Source: Nilaparvata lugens (lineage: Eukaryota > Arthropoda > Insecta > Hemiptera > Delphacidae). Taken from it: a stretch of DNA of 64,000 nucleotides. A model generated the notes under the pieces. The model was not told where the DNA came from. It saw only the letters and a program-made list of their open reading frames with translations, and made no database searches. How positions within the stretch are numbered: position 1 is the stretch's first letter; each line of letters begins with the position of its first letter. The position numbers and the translations under genes were made by a program. The stretch is from the NCBI RefSeq assembly GCF_014356525.2, contig NC_052511.1, forward strand, positions 52,713,140 to 52,777,139, in the 5' to 3' direction. Below, in pieces: positions 33,101 through 40,880 of this stretch.

Positions 33101-34013
33101 TGATACAAAAATTTTTCTTCGACATCAGTCAAATATTATAATTACTAGTAATTTTGTTAACTTCGATTTTTTGTAGCTTTGATTATTAGTAAATAAATTT
33201 TTATATTGTCTAAACAGCTGATACTCTCACTCAGCGGTCAGGGGTTTTCCCTTGCTGGGTGGTGCCATGTAATTTTAATTTATTTGTAAAATAGCATAAT
33301 ATTATAATCTAGAATATTTCTTTTGTGAGTTTTTAATTTGTATTTTGTTTTTATGGGCAATACAGATGTTTTAAAAAAATGACTAATCAGTGTGTGTTGC
33401 GTCATAAGCAACAATGTGAAGTATTGTGTCTGATCATGTCTTGTCTTGTCTTGACTAACTGGTGTGTTCCTAGCCTAACATTCAAGGAGTTTCAACCATT
33501 CATGAGAGCTGTATCTTGGTATAATTAGTTCAAAGAATTAAGTGTTTACCCTATTAATGATTTGATTCACAAGAACTAATCATAACTTATTGTAAATGCA
33601 CATTTTGTTGAAAAATATTATACAACTAAGGCTCAACTCACACTTACGCGACTCAGGTCGAGAAGAGACTGAACTTTAGTCGAGAGCATGTGTTTTCAAA
33701 TTGTGACGTCGCGGGGACTAGAATCGACTTGTCTGAGTGTCACCATTTGTAACATGCTCTCGATTAGAGTCGAATCTCTTCTAGACCTAGAGAGTAGCGT
33801 AAGTGTGAGTTGAGCCTAAGTATACCGTACCTACCAACTTGTGATTTATGATTTTTTTGTGGTTTATTTGTTCATGGTTTTTTTGTTTTCCAGGGAGACT
33901 GTTGGATCTGTATGGAGCTGATGGATACCTCTTTAGATAAATTTTATAAATTTATTTACGAGAAACTAAATCAAAGGATACCGGAAACCACCCTGGGCAA
34001 AATCACTGTCGCT
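21115..34013 (+). CDS. MKK4: MAP kinase kinase 4 (MKK4/MAP2K4), 5' six exons, partial
   Basis: Dual-specificity MAP kinase kinase; in the family it activates JNK (and p38) by phosphorylating the TPY/TGY loop in the cytoplasm. Six exons with GT/AG borders join as 21115-21190, 21626-21731, 24350-24673, 28044-28107, 30505-30739 and 33894-34013. In order the product shows a basic-hydrophobic docking site (RRNKLKLF, exon 2), a His-rich segment (exon 3) and a linker ending TLQVSPND (exon 4). Then come the kinase start with glycine loop GRGAFGTV, catalytic lysine in MAVKR and the conserved IRSTVDEKEQKQLLMDLEVV (exon 5), and the hinge GDCWICMELM (exon 6). The catalytic loop, DFG and activation loop are not found in the window, so the 3' exons lie beyond 34 kb or outside it. 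Exon 5 carries one extra base that breaks the frame. Confidence 0.93.
21626..21731 (+). CDS. MKK4: MKK4 coding exon 2 (MAPK docking site)
   Basis: Acceptor TTCAG, donor GTAAGT. Begins DRRNKLKLFSSLPIS: two arginines, a short spacer and L-x-L-F match the D-site consensus by which MKK4 binds JNK and p38; mammalian MKK4 has a similar basic-LKL motif at the same place. Phase agrees with exons 1 and 3. Confidence 0.85.
21975..22771. mobile_element. Non-autonomous hAT element with 8-bp TSD
   Basis: Terminal inverted repeats CAGTGGCGTAACG (21983) and CGTTACGCCACTG (ends 22763) flank 781 bp. The host 8-mer TCTCTATG is duplicated at 21975-21982 and 22764-22771, diagnostic of hAT transposition. The ends are unusually G/C-rich (ggggggcccgg). 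No transposase remains; it lies in MKK4 intron 2. Confidence 0.93.
23035..23258. repeat. Foldback MITE
   Basis: Left end gatatcccatggcttaggtcg with cgtttatgttccaaatttcaa is inverted at the right as ttgaaacataaacgccctat and accatgg. Repeat-derived and non-coding. Confidence 0.7.
23514..23930 (+). repeat. 123-bp direct repeats flanking a tRNA-like core
   Basis: 23514-23637 and 23808-23930 are near-identical direct repeats (aatagta.cgctcatcgaaa ... ttaataataattaattc) separated by ~170 bp that contains the tRNA-like 23724-23797. The layout looks like a tandem duplication of a SINE neighbourhood or a miniature terminal-repeat element. Confidence 0.8.
23724..23797 (+). repeat. tRNA-like sequence (SINE head)
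   Basis: Folds by hand into a cloverleaf: 7-bp acceptor (tgtcagt/gctgaca), D arm ggtg/catt, anticodon stem cctga/ttggg, T arm ctggg/cccgg around ttcgatt, then a T6 run at 23802. The anticodon would read GGC, but position 33 is C rather than the invariant T and position 26 is missing, so it is a tRNA-derived element rather than a working gene. Confidence 0.55.
23928..24105. repeat. ~87-bp tandem duplication
   Basis: Two copies of a segment with gacgatctgg ... gagatagct ... tccgctttgttgaatgatag, offset by about 87 bp, inside the TIR element. Confidence 0.8.
24350..24673 (+). CDS. MKK4: MKK4 coding exon 3 (histidine-rich)
   Basis: 108 codons after a CTTTTTTAG acceptor; donor AG|GTTGGT at 24674. 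The first half is dominated by His, Asn and Ser in a seven-residue period (SHHGNHQ-type), encoded by a 21-bp minisatellite at about 24400-24550. The second half (LPKIKPFSQTDIVWEKSR) runs into exon 4. The family N-terminus is variable; this insertion is much longer than the corresponding mammalian segment. The last bases and the donor are copied again 180 bp downstream. Confidence 0.9.
24661..25020. repeat. 180-bp tandem duplication including the exon 3 donor
   Basis: 24661-24840 and 24841-25020 are almost identical, both starting gggagaagtccaggttggtt and ending gccatctcta. The unit starts within the last 13 bases of MKK4 exon 3, so a second copy of the 5' splice site lies at 24854. The unit also holds the first ~45 bp of the PH-family repeat. 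Confidence 0.95.
24985..25240. repeat. Foldback MITE (CTCTAATACAAGG family)
   Basis: Core 25016-25211: ctctaatacaaggccgcgg on the left is inverted as ccgcggccttgtattagag on the right, with long arms (ctaggcctacact, aatacatgat). Weaker inverted similarity extends outside (taacggcatagccat). No coding capacity. Confidence 0.88.
25269..25299. repeat. Perfect 13-bp stem hairpin
   Basis: ttgatgatagcag and ctgctatcatcaa are exact inverse complements around a 5-base loop. A related sequence lies near 53890-53910, so it belongs to a dispersed repeat, not to a host terminator. Confidence 0.7.
25445..25722 (-). mobile_element. PH-family repeat, truncated copy
   Basis: Starts at the internal gatttatgatgaataattcc and runs to cgctcggtcaat; it lacks the CTAG end. 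Confidence 0.8.
26295..26676 (-). mobile_element. PH-family repeat, near-complete copy
   Basis: From ctagtagttctgtgaacag to cgctcggtcaat, with a small deletion near 26590. Confidence 0.85.
26880..27130. repeat. Clustered AGCAAATGCTC motifs
   Basis: Four or more spaced copies of (g)agcaaatgctc or acaaatgctc, alternating with tttattcata, plus inverted forms. Probably a decayed MITE; no reading frame. Confidence 0.6.
27237..27902 (-). mobile_element. Non-autonomous Helitron, family A
   Basis: CTAG at the left after a host A, GA at the right before T, with the same subterminal gagtgagtgagtgag and tatatata blocks as 4318-4961. The interior has three diverged repeats centred on ttttgggcgtatctttg at about 27414, 27551 and 27701. 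The 149-residue ORF (27304-27753) is produced by these repeats and is not a recognisable protein. Confidence 0.85.
28044..28107 (+). CDS. MKK4: MKK4 coding exon 4
   Basis: Acceptor TAATTTCAG, donor GTGAGT. Encodes EKFKFCQSIQSTGTLQVSPN and D. GTLQVSP aligns with GKLKISP just before the kinase domain of vertebrate MKK4. Leaves phase 0. Confidence 0.9.
28453..29423. mobile_element. TIR element (GGGCCGTTTGCACAGT)
   Basis: Inverted ends gggccgtttgcacagt / actgtgcaaacggccc flanked by TA on both sides, 971 bp. A 54-bp segment is tandemly duplicated (28659-28712 and 28713-28766), each copy holding an ATG frame starting MAELIEVFNAIDK. Probably a non-autonomous DNA transposon of PIF/Harbinger-like or similar type; superfamily uncertain. 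Confidence 0.82.
29427..29578. repeat. Foldback MITE adjacent to the TIR element
   Basis: Arms gagaaccaatcagagaagcc and ccttctctgattggttctc, with outer ccggttgtacaacatccgg / ccggctgttgtgcaacagg. A diverged relative lies near 62410-62580 (ggcttctctgattggttc). Confidence 0.85.
30149..30504 (+). repeat. Tandem array of decoy 3' splice sites before exon 5
   Basis: Units of 46 or 56 bp, each with aatttgatt(c/g) ... CAG followed by a tac-acttcaca-like stretch. CAG (once AAG) ends at 30151, 30208, 30254, 30300, 30346, 30402 and 30448; the last unit is the real exon 5 acceptor at 30504. The copy at 30254 keeps ttgattgttgtgctttcag and tgctgcgactt, almost the true intron/exon border. Confidence 0.9.
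30505..30739 (+). CDS. MKK4: MKK4 coding exon 5 (kinase N-lobe; one-base frameshift)
   Basis: Starts CYDFTSDDMQDLGEIGRGAF after the acceptor CTTTCAG; donor GTATGT. Contains the glycine-rich loop and the ATP-binding lysine. Length is 235 nt, one more than the 234 the phase requires. After ...VVMKS the frame breaks at an AAAA run (30690-30693), and the expected ...CIVQFYGALFKE continues in the next frame. A homopolymer sequencing error or a frameshift allele is likely. A tandem array of decoy copies of this acceptor precedes it. Confidence 0.95.
30915..32290 (+). pseudogene. Broken DUF4817/DDE transposase gene (Tc1/mariner-like)
   Basis: The N-terminal part reads MSWSSEHRAFVIEAYFKN, typical of the DUF4817 helix-turn-helix of insect transposable-element proteins. 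The frame is cut at 30970 by a 764-bp repeat, and a matching continuation (NDSVILAQRLFRRHFN) resumes at 31741. Further on, SSDEAH and, in another frame, a stretch ending KQNYRYWAASNP resemble the DDE region; stops and frameshifts lie between. The AGTGAGGTCCACG terminus at 32364-32390 may be its right end; no left end is seen. Not functional. It lies in MKK4 intron 5 and is no part of that gene. Confidence 0.82.
30971..31734. mobile_element. CTGG...AAAGT repeat family, copy 2 (inside transposase)
   Basis: Same ends as 1805-2678 and flanked by AAAAAT at 30965-30970 and 31735-31740. The interrupted reading frame, which resumes after one AAAAAT, shows that the 6-mer is a target duplication. Shorter than copy 1 because the CA tract is mostly missing. 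Confidence 0.88.
32364..32390 (-). repeat. Terminal inverted repeat of the AGTGAGGTCCACG family
   Basis: cactgccattataacgtgga followed by cctcact, the inverse of 23269-23295. Confidence 0.8.
32422..32626. repeat. MITE (GAGGTGCGTACAGA ends)
   Basis: Inverted ends gaggtgcgtacaga / tctgtacgcacctc flank ~205 bp of G/C-rich sequence with repeated gcggagcg motifs, unlike the AT-rich surroundings. Confidence 0.85.
32640..33547. repeat. Inverted repeat (~140-bp arms) around a LINE fragment
   Basis: 32640-32781 is inverted at 33404-33547. Inside the arms is a clear terminal motif aggctaggaacacacc / ggtgtgttcctagcct (32708, 33476), and the inversion extends about 68 bp outside it. The interior ORF 32772-33176 resembles a LINE ORF2 C-terminus (TVRQIYIKKLLYYA ... 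LGYLSSKIINIMPNAL), followed by an AT-rich LINE-like tail. Confidence 0.8.
33630..33816. repeat. Foldback MITE with TAA target duplication
   Basis: ggctcaactcacacttacgc is inverted at the right (gcgtaagtgtgagttgagcc), with inner gtcgagagcatgt / acatgctctcga arms; TAA on both sides. Consistent with a PIF/Harbinger-type MITE. It lies 78 bp before MKK4 exon 6. Confidence 0.88.
33894..34013 (+). CDS. MKK4: MKK4 coding exon 6 (hinge region)
   Basis: Acceptor TTTTCCAG, donor GTAAGT, 40 codons in phase 0. Begins GDCWICMELMDTSLDKFYKF, matching the hinge and helix D of MKK4, and ends LGKITVA, the start of helix E. The next conserved piece (helix E end and HRD loop) is not found downstream in this window. 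Confidence 0.95.
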
Positions 34014-34217
34014 GTAAGTACTTTTATTATTTCAAAAAGTATTGTAAACTCGGTTAAGTTCACTTCTAATGAGAAATAATAAATAATGTCATAGTACCCT
34101 TTTTCAAATAAATAAAATTATTTCCATTTAAGAATTTAACAAGATATTCAACAAAACCTGAATAAATCTCAGATAATTTATTATTACTTTTATGTGGGTT
34201 ATGATGCATATAAATTA

Positions 34218-35098
34218 CTAGCTTGCCCGGCGAACTTCGTACCGCCAAAAAGTCAATGTATCTCATGTCACACTTGCTATATATATGGTGAATCATGAAA
34301 TTTATCTGACAATCAATATTTTAATTTACATCTCAATACGGACTTCCTATGTGCTTAGTCATGAAGCATTTATTCATTTATTGTACAAAATACTACAATC
34401 ATAGTATAATTATGACACTGAAGGAAAAACTAGGCTGAGCCTGTACTATTTCTCTCCAAAAATTTTGATAAAATGTTTATGCTGTCCAAAGGTTGAGGTT
34501 ATAATATCACACACTGCTTCTTTACTTGATTTTTGGTCCAGGAATAATGATTTAAAAATTATGAATTATTATTCCGAAAACATATTCTTCTCAATCGATT
34601 GGTAGTAAGATCTATCAGTAAAGTATTGAATTAAAAAAATAGGTTCAATCAGTGTTTCAAAGATGAATTTAATGTTTCCATAGTTGTTGATTGTCAATAG
34701 ATGGTCCAGGAAATATGCGATGTACGATGAATTTCTTTCATTTAATGTTTTCTACCGTTTTAATACCAGTACACAATTTATCACAGGGTGACGTGTTTAT
34801 TACAGCTGGTAACTTTGGATGCTAAATCATAGTATCGTAATATGATCTTGAATCATGATCATCTTTCCGTTCTTCGGTAGCCGCTCGGCCGAAAATTTCG
34901 AAAACATAGGTCTGTAAAATGGATTAATAAATAATTATTAGCCCCCCTATTGAGATTTTTTGGTCAGAAACCATCCCCAATATTCACACAATATATTCTC
35001 AAAGTTTCATGCCGTTCTGTCAAGTAGTTTTGAAGTCTTTATAGGGAACAAATATACAAACAAACACACAAACAGACATTCATTTTTATTTATATAGA
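34218..35098 (-). mobile_element. Non-autonomous Helitron, family B
   Basis: Left end CTAG after a host A (ctagcttgcccggcgaactt), right end ...atttttatttatataGA. On the minus strand it therefore runs from TC to CTAG. The host base after GA is A rather than T, so the exact end is a little uncertain. Related copies: 36189-36298 and 52853-53783. Confidence 0.72.
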
Positions 35099-35189
35099 AG
35101 ACTATGTAATTACTTCAATAAAAACTTTAATTTTGCAAAATATTCATTTTTTCCTTCATTTTTTTTATTTAGAGATCATTTTGATAATG

Positions 35190-35410
35190 GAAATATCCTC
35201 TTTTTTTCAATCCTCCTTTCATCCTACTACCTCTTCTTTCTTTTATCTAGATTCTTCTCTCTTCTCTCCTAGTAGTTCTTCTTCTACTTGTTCTCTTCTG
35301 CTACGTCTTCTCCTACTTCTCCTCTTTCTTCGTCTACCTCTCTGTTTTTCTACTTTTTTCTATTCTTTTCGCACATCTCTTTCTTCTATCATTATCATCA
35401 ACTCCTTCTG
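35190..35410 (+). repeat. Pyrimidine-rich tract
   Basis: CTT/TCC-rich, degenerate microsatellite. The overlapping ORFs are artefacts. Confidence 0.75.
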
Positions 35411-35413
35411 TAT

Positions 35414-35557
35414 AGTGAGGTCCACGTTATAATGGCAGTAAAGAAACACGTTGCCAAGTCTCTCCATAAAGTGAGGAAATCAATTACAAACACGCCTTCC
35501 CATATAGGAAATATCTCAACTTGTGAACGATATTGTCGGAAACAGATGCAACTGCTC
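35414..35557 (+). mobile_element. AGTGAGGTCCACG-family element, left end only
   Basis: agtgaggtccacgttataat starts a TIR element that runs into the N gap; the right end is not present after the gap. Confidence 0.65.
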
Positions 35558-35657
35558 NNNNNNNNNNNNNNNNNNNNNNNNNNNNNNNNNNNNNNNNNNN
35601 NNNNNNNNNNNNNNNNNNNNNNNNNNNNNNNNNNNNNNNNNNNNNNNNNNNNNNNNN
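35558..35657. other. Assembly gap (100 N)
   Basis: Exactly 100 N. It interrupts MKK4 intron 6 next to a MITE terminal repeat on the left and a repeat fragment on the right. Confidence 1.
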
Positions 35658-35740
35658 CTATTTTATGTATGAATTTGATCAAAATTTTTGGAGCCGTTTT
35701 CGAAAAAATCGCGAAAAACCCCGTTTTTGACAACTTTGCG
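35658..35740 (+). repeat. CTGG-family internal fragment
   Basis: tatgaatttgatcaaaat ... gagccgttttcg matches the interior of 1805-2678 near 2240; the ends are lost in the gap. Confidence 0.65.
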
Positions 35741-35874
35741 CGAGGTCTACTGTTCACAGAACTACCAGTAATATTTATGAGCTATACTACAGATAGCACT
35801 TCAAAGTTAGTCAATTTTGTTACTTTTCACCATTCATCATTATGAAGAAATTCAAAATAGCTTATATTGTACTA

Positions 35875-36188
35875 ATTGACCGAGCAAAGTGAGGTCTAAG
35901 ATTCAAGTCGACGGTTTTGCATTTCTGTTTAATATGTTTATATGTTTTTATGTTTTTATGTTTTTATGTTCAAATGTTTCTATGTTTTTATGTTTCGCAT
36001 TTATGGCGAAACGTGGCAATAGATTTCCATGAAATTTATTAACAGCTATGTTCTTCCTCTTTAAATTGCGCGTTGACGTATAGCCTATACAAAGTTTTTG
36101 GAAATTTTGCATTTTAAGGATAATACTAAAGGAGTCTCTTTTGAACGCCAATATTACCATGAAAATCAGACTATAGGATTATTCATCA
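35875..36188 (+). mobile_element. PH-family repeat, cut at the Helitron site
   Basis: Starts attgaccgagcaaagtgagg and stops at attattcatca, where a Helitron of family B begins; no PH sequence follows it. Confidence 0.8.
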
Positions 36189-36298
36189 CTAGCTCGCCCA
36201 GCGAACTTCGTACCGCCAAATAGTTTAATGCATCACATGACAAACTTTAGCTGGATGCACACCTAAGGAGGCGCGAAGCGGCATTTTATTTATATAGA
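36189..36298 (-). mobile_element. Miniature Helitron, family B (110 bp)
   Basis: CTAG after A (ctagctcgcccagcgaactt) to ...atttatataGA before T. It is an internal-deletion derivative keeping both ends, and sits at the same A/T position of a PH repeat as the family A Helitron at 4318. Confidence 0.78.
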
Positions 36299-36559
36299 TA
36301 ATTTTCCAACTTCAAAATGAATAATTTACTAAAAATCAATAAATTCTGAACACCGTAGTCAGCACAATTATTCTAAACAAAGCAATGTCTTTAGATCATG
36401 TAAGTCTTCAAACTGAATCACACTGCTGGATGGTTACACACAGAACAGTCATTTTGTTTTTAGTCAGGGCTTTTAGAATAAAATACATGGGCGTTTATAG
36501 AGCAGCACACACTCTTGTCTACTATCTATTGACGGCTGTTGGATGACGCAATTAATATA

Positions 36560-38242
36560 ACGGGAGGAAACATGTGTTAAAAATGACAATATATGTTTAA
36601 CAGAAAAATTTTCTACCATAAGCATAGAGGATATCTTGAACTCATTCAATGAATATTTTATTGAATATGTAACACTCTAATTCAGTCCAGACATTCACCA
36701 GGCCCTAAACTACTGTAATAAATCTCCTAAATCGAATAATTTTCTTATATCTTTCCATCCAGTTACAGAAAGGGAAGTAATTGACTTAATAAATAATATA
36801 AAGTTATCAAAGACACCTGGCTGGAATGAATTTCCACATTTCTTGCTTAAAACTTGTGTAATGTCTCTAGCAAAGCCAATGGTGCTTTTGATAAATTCCT
36901 CATTTAGAAATGGTGTGTTCCCGGAGTTTCTGAAATCTTCAACTGTGATCCCTATATTAAAAACAGGAGAACCAAGTAATCTGAATAATTATAGGCCTAT
37001 TGCAATCTTGACAGCTTTCTCCAAGATTTATGAGATGGCGGTGGCTTCCAGATTGATTAGATATATGGACACGAATAATCTACTCCATGCAGATCAATTT
37101 GGGTTCCGTAAGGGCAGAAACACAACCGGGGCTATGTATGAGTTCATCTCATGTCTTTCATTGGCCGATGATGGATCGCAGTGAGCCGCAGGCATCTACT
37201 GTGATCTATTGAAGGCCTTTGACTGTGTCAATCATTCTATTCTTTTGGAGAAGCTGCGCTACTATGGAATAGTTGGAACAGCTCATAAATGGTTCAGCTC
37301 TTAAGAAGGATAGGCAACAATGTTATAAACGATAGAAATCCTCCAAATCCACTGCTTTTTGAATATACCTAGTGGGGTGCCACAGGGATCGATCCTGGGA
37401 CCTCTGCTATCCATTATATGTGTCAATGACCTCCCAACATCAGTCTCCCATTCAAGGTTAATAATGTTTGCGGATGATACTACAGCTTTAGTAACAGATA
37501 AAAATCAAACAAATCTAGCAAATAAAAAAATGACCTTGATACCATGTCCTGCTGGCTCAAAGCAAATGGACTCTCCCTTAATTATAATAAGACTTTTTTA
37601 ATGGAGTTTAGCTACAGATCAACAGACAACAGAATTCCTCTTTCATTAACTGACAGCAAACTGAAACCAGCGAAATTGATAAAATTCTTGGGAGTTACAA
37701 TAGATGAGCATTTGACTTGGAAGGAACATATACAGAGTCTCACCCCCCAAGTTGAACCATGCATACTTTATGATTCTAAAATTGTCTCATTCGGTGGACA
37801 GAAACACCCTCATCACAGTATATTATGCCTATGTCTATTCCCATCTATGCTATGGAAATATCTTCTGGGTTAATTCAACAGACAGTTCTAAGGTATTTTT
37901 AATGCAAGAAAGATTATTAGAGTGATCTTCGGGTTGAGACAAAGAGACTCATGTAAGTCTGTTTTTGAAAATTCTCATATTCTCACCTTGCCTGCAATCT
38001 ACATTTATCAGTTATTAATTTTCACCAAGAGTAATATCAATAAATTTCAAATTTGCACAGAGAGACATAATTACTCCACATGCAATCAGCATTTGCTGTT
38101 GTATCCAGTCCATATGAGAAGAATCCCTCTTATTCAGGATTAAGATTATATAATAAATTACCTGAGACCATTCGAAAAATCGAATCTCTAAAGCTCTTCA
38201 AGAAATCTGTGAAAAGAATCTTTAGTTGATAAAGCATACTAC
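36560..38242 (+). pseudogene. LINE (Jockey/R1-like) reverse transcriptase, broken
   Basis: RT motifs in order: SKTPGWNEFPHFLL (about 36800), STVIPILKTGEPSNLNNYRP, DQFGFRKGRNT, a DLLKAFD-type motif after a stop, SGVPQGSILGPLL, the FADDT catalytic motif (about 37470), IKFLGVTIDEHLTWKEHI, and a C-terminal LYNKLPETIRKIESLKLFKK ending at TGA about 38227. At least four stops or frameshifts separate the pieces, so it is dead. The 5' part (endonuclease) is missing: a 5'-truncated insertion. It is interrupted at 38242 by LTR element B; its 3' tail is at 52345-52622. Confidence 0.9.
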
Positions 38243-39003
38243 TGTACCAAAATTTTGAGTTATTAAATGGAATTTATTCTATGTTAAGTTAGTAGTTTTC
38301 AGTTCCCATAAAGATAGTAAATTTGTTCTTGTTCATTGGCAACTTAGCCAGCATTTCAAAAATCGTTATAATTATGATCAGAATCTTATTAAAGTCCTTG
38401 ATTCCCACGATCCCACTTGGAATTATCTATTCTCACGACAGATCTAGATGCCAGAAGTATGCTGAATCAATCCCATAATTCTAAACTTGCAAAAGGGAAA
38501 TAACTTTTCTCTCCTAGTTTCCTTCTTTGCTTGAACATATCTACTGAGGAGGAAGAGAGTGGGCGAAGAGAAATTCACAGGCGATCGGGTAAATATTTCA
38601 AAGTAATTATGGTAAAACTGATCAGTCTGGACGCCTCTGAAAACTAGGAGAGCGATCATTCTAATATCATTCTAGCTGTCATAGTGTTAACTGTATCTTG
38701 AGATTTTCTTACAATTTCCAGTAATATGTTTCCGTTTGGGGGTATATTCTCATTCTCTCCAGGAGAATCTAATAATTGATTGTCCAAGTAAATCGGACAT
38801 CTTTTGAAGTTACTTTTAAATGTGGGCTAAGAGTAATATTTAGAGGTAAAGTCCCCCTTATAGAATATGCTAATGGGATAGATTAAGATAATTGACGATT
38901 GATTCCCTCTATACTTCGGATCTTCAATACCCCTTTTGGGTGAGTATTTTTATTATTGTCATTGAATATGATTTATAATTTGTAAAGTGTTCGATTTATG
39001 TAT

Positions 39004-40232
39004 TGTGACATAACATTTCATAAGCGGGCTGGCATAGCTGAAATTGATAGTAGCGAGCAGCAATATCGATAAGATAAGATGCCAGCCTGCTATTACTTCG
39101 GTTCATACAGCTTTAATTATAATAAAAATTCATTTCAGTACCTTATTATAGCTGTCAATGTATGTCAAGTTATATTTTTAATAATTATTGTATACTCTCT
39201 CTTGGAAAGGTGTTCTTCAAATTATCTCTACCTCCATGTTCATTATCTATTCCTCTTACATTGAGAGTTCTCTCTTTTACAATTGAGGGTGCTTACCCCC
39301 ACCTCCATAACTTTGGGGAAAATATTAGCATTATCTGCTAGAGTAACGGGACTCTCTCCCGGCAACTGAGAAGGAACTCCGCCTGTGTTTTCATCACTCT
39401 TCTCCTAGACTTCTCGGAACTCGCAATTGTAAAGGTGTGCGGAGAATCGAAGTGATTTAAACGGTTTAGTGAATACGCGTGTGAAAGAAGGCTGGCGGAC
39501 GGAAGACTACCTGATGCTCTACCGGAGGATTGCTGTCTGGGGACAATGCTTAAATTAAAACCGGTGAGTCCGTTCCTCATGGAAAACTAGTTAAAAGGGA
39601 CCCTTAGGTCAAATCCCAAAAATTCTCACAAAATGGCGAACCGCGAACATGGACTTTAGGAGGGGGCTCACTGCGAATAATTTTTAATGATAAATAATAT
39701 CCTGTTGAAAAGCCATCAGCTTTTTTTTTCTTAGTGAATTTTTTGTTTAGAGAAATATTATAAAAATCTCAAATATTACTGACTCAATATTAGTTTTGAA
39801 TCAATCAGTATCAATGTACACAAGATTGATTTTACCTTACGTAACTCATTAAAGTTACCAAGAAAAATTCAATCTTTTATGCCTTTGGGATAAATTAAGT
39901 AGGCTATATCTGTGATATTCATGTTAATCCAATTAGGTTGATTATTTATTCAAGATGATTATACAGTATTATGACAGGAACTCCGCCTGCGTTTTCATCA
40001 CTCTTCTCCTAGACTTCTCGGAACTCGCAATTGTAAAGGTGTGCGGAGAATCGAAGTGATTTAAACGGTTTAGTGAATACGCGTGTGAAAGAAGGCTGGC
40101 GGACAGAAGACTACCTGATGCTCTACCGGAGGATTGCTGTCTGGGGACGATGCTTAAATTAAAACCGGTGAGTCCGTTCCTTATGGAAAACTAGTTAAAA
40201 GGGACCCTTAGGTCAAATCCAAAATTCTCACA
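39004..40232. mobile_element. LTR element C, truncated (1.2 kb)
   Basis: Starts TGTGACATAAC and ends TTCTCACA, flanked by GTAT (39000-39003; 40233-40236). 39004-39630 is a full LTR; a primer-binding-like tggcgaaccgcg follows at 39634. After ~345 bp of non-coding interior, 39976-40232 repeats only the last 257 bp of the LTR. The missing interior and the partial 3' LTR point to internal deletion. The intact second LTR of element B lacks the insert. Confidence 0.88.
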
Positions 40233-40717
40233 GTATGTTGATAATATTATTTATTCCCTCATAGGAAGTGGTGAATTGTATTTATTTGATGATCTACTTA
40301 GATCATCAATTGAATACAATCCTATCAGATATTGGTAATTATTATGTTTCTAATTCTGTTGTAAATTTGTCATCAGGTTTCTGTATCGGGCCGAGAATTT
40401 CCATTGTAAAAGGGCCGGCAACTTCTTCCAATCATGGATGGAATCGTACGTCATTGAACGCTGATGAGGAGAGAACAAGACTAACTCCCTTTTGGATCTG
40501 AACATTCCTGGAGGACGACCAATCATCTTCACCCCTTCATCCATCTCCGCCAGGGACTCCAGACATCGCGACGACAACTACAAGATGAGTACTTGATCTT
40601 TCCCCATCAGAATTCAATGTGTCCCTAAAATTTTGGTCTCTTAAAGACGTAAATTTGGTCTCTTAAAGACAAGGATAATCTTTAATTGAAGAAAGTATTT
40701 ATTGTAAAGTGTTGTTT

Positions 40718-40880
40718 TGTAGTATACCAGAAACCAGATGTTATGCAAAACAGATGACATAAATCAGTTATAATATTTAATAGTTTGTTGATTGGAATTC
40801 ACTCTATCCTACATGTTTTGATAGAGATTACACACGTTGTGTATTAATCTTTGAGACTTATTTATTTATAATATTCTACA
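40718..40880 (+). repeat. 5' LTR of element A (163 bp)
   Basis: TGTAGTATACCAG ... ATTCTACA; preceded by the 5-bp duplication TGTTT (40713-40717). Differs from the 3' LTR (44730-44892) at five positions by eye, about 3%. A primer-binding-like tggtgcagtcgg starts at 40881. Confidence 0.95.

Noticed and set aside
35288..35845. 185-codon ORF spanning an N gap
   Set aside because: It includes 34 unknown residues, starts in a pyrimidine tract and ends in a repeat fragment.
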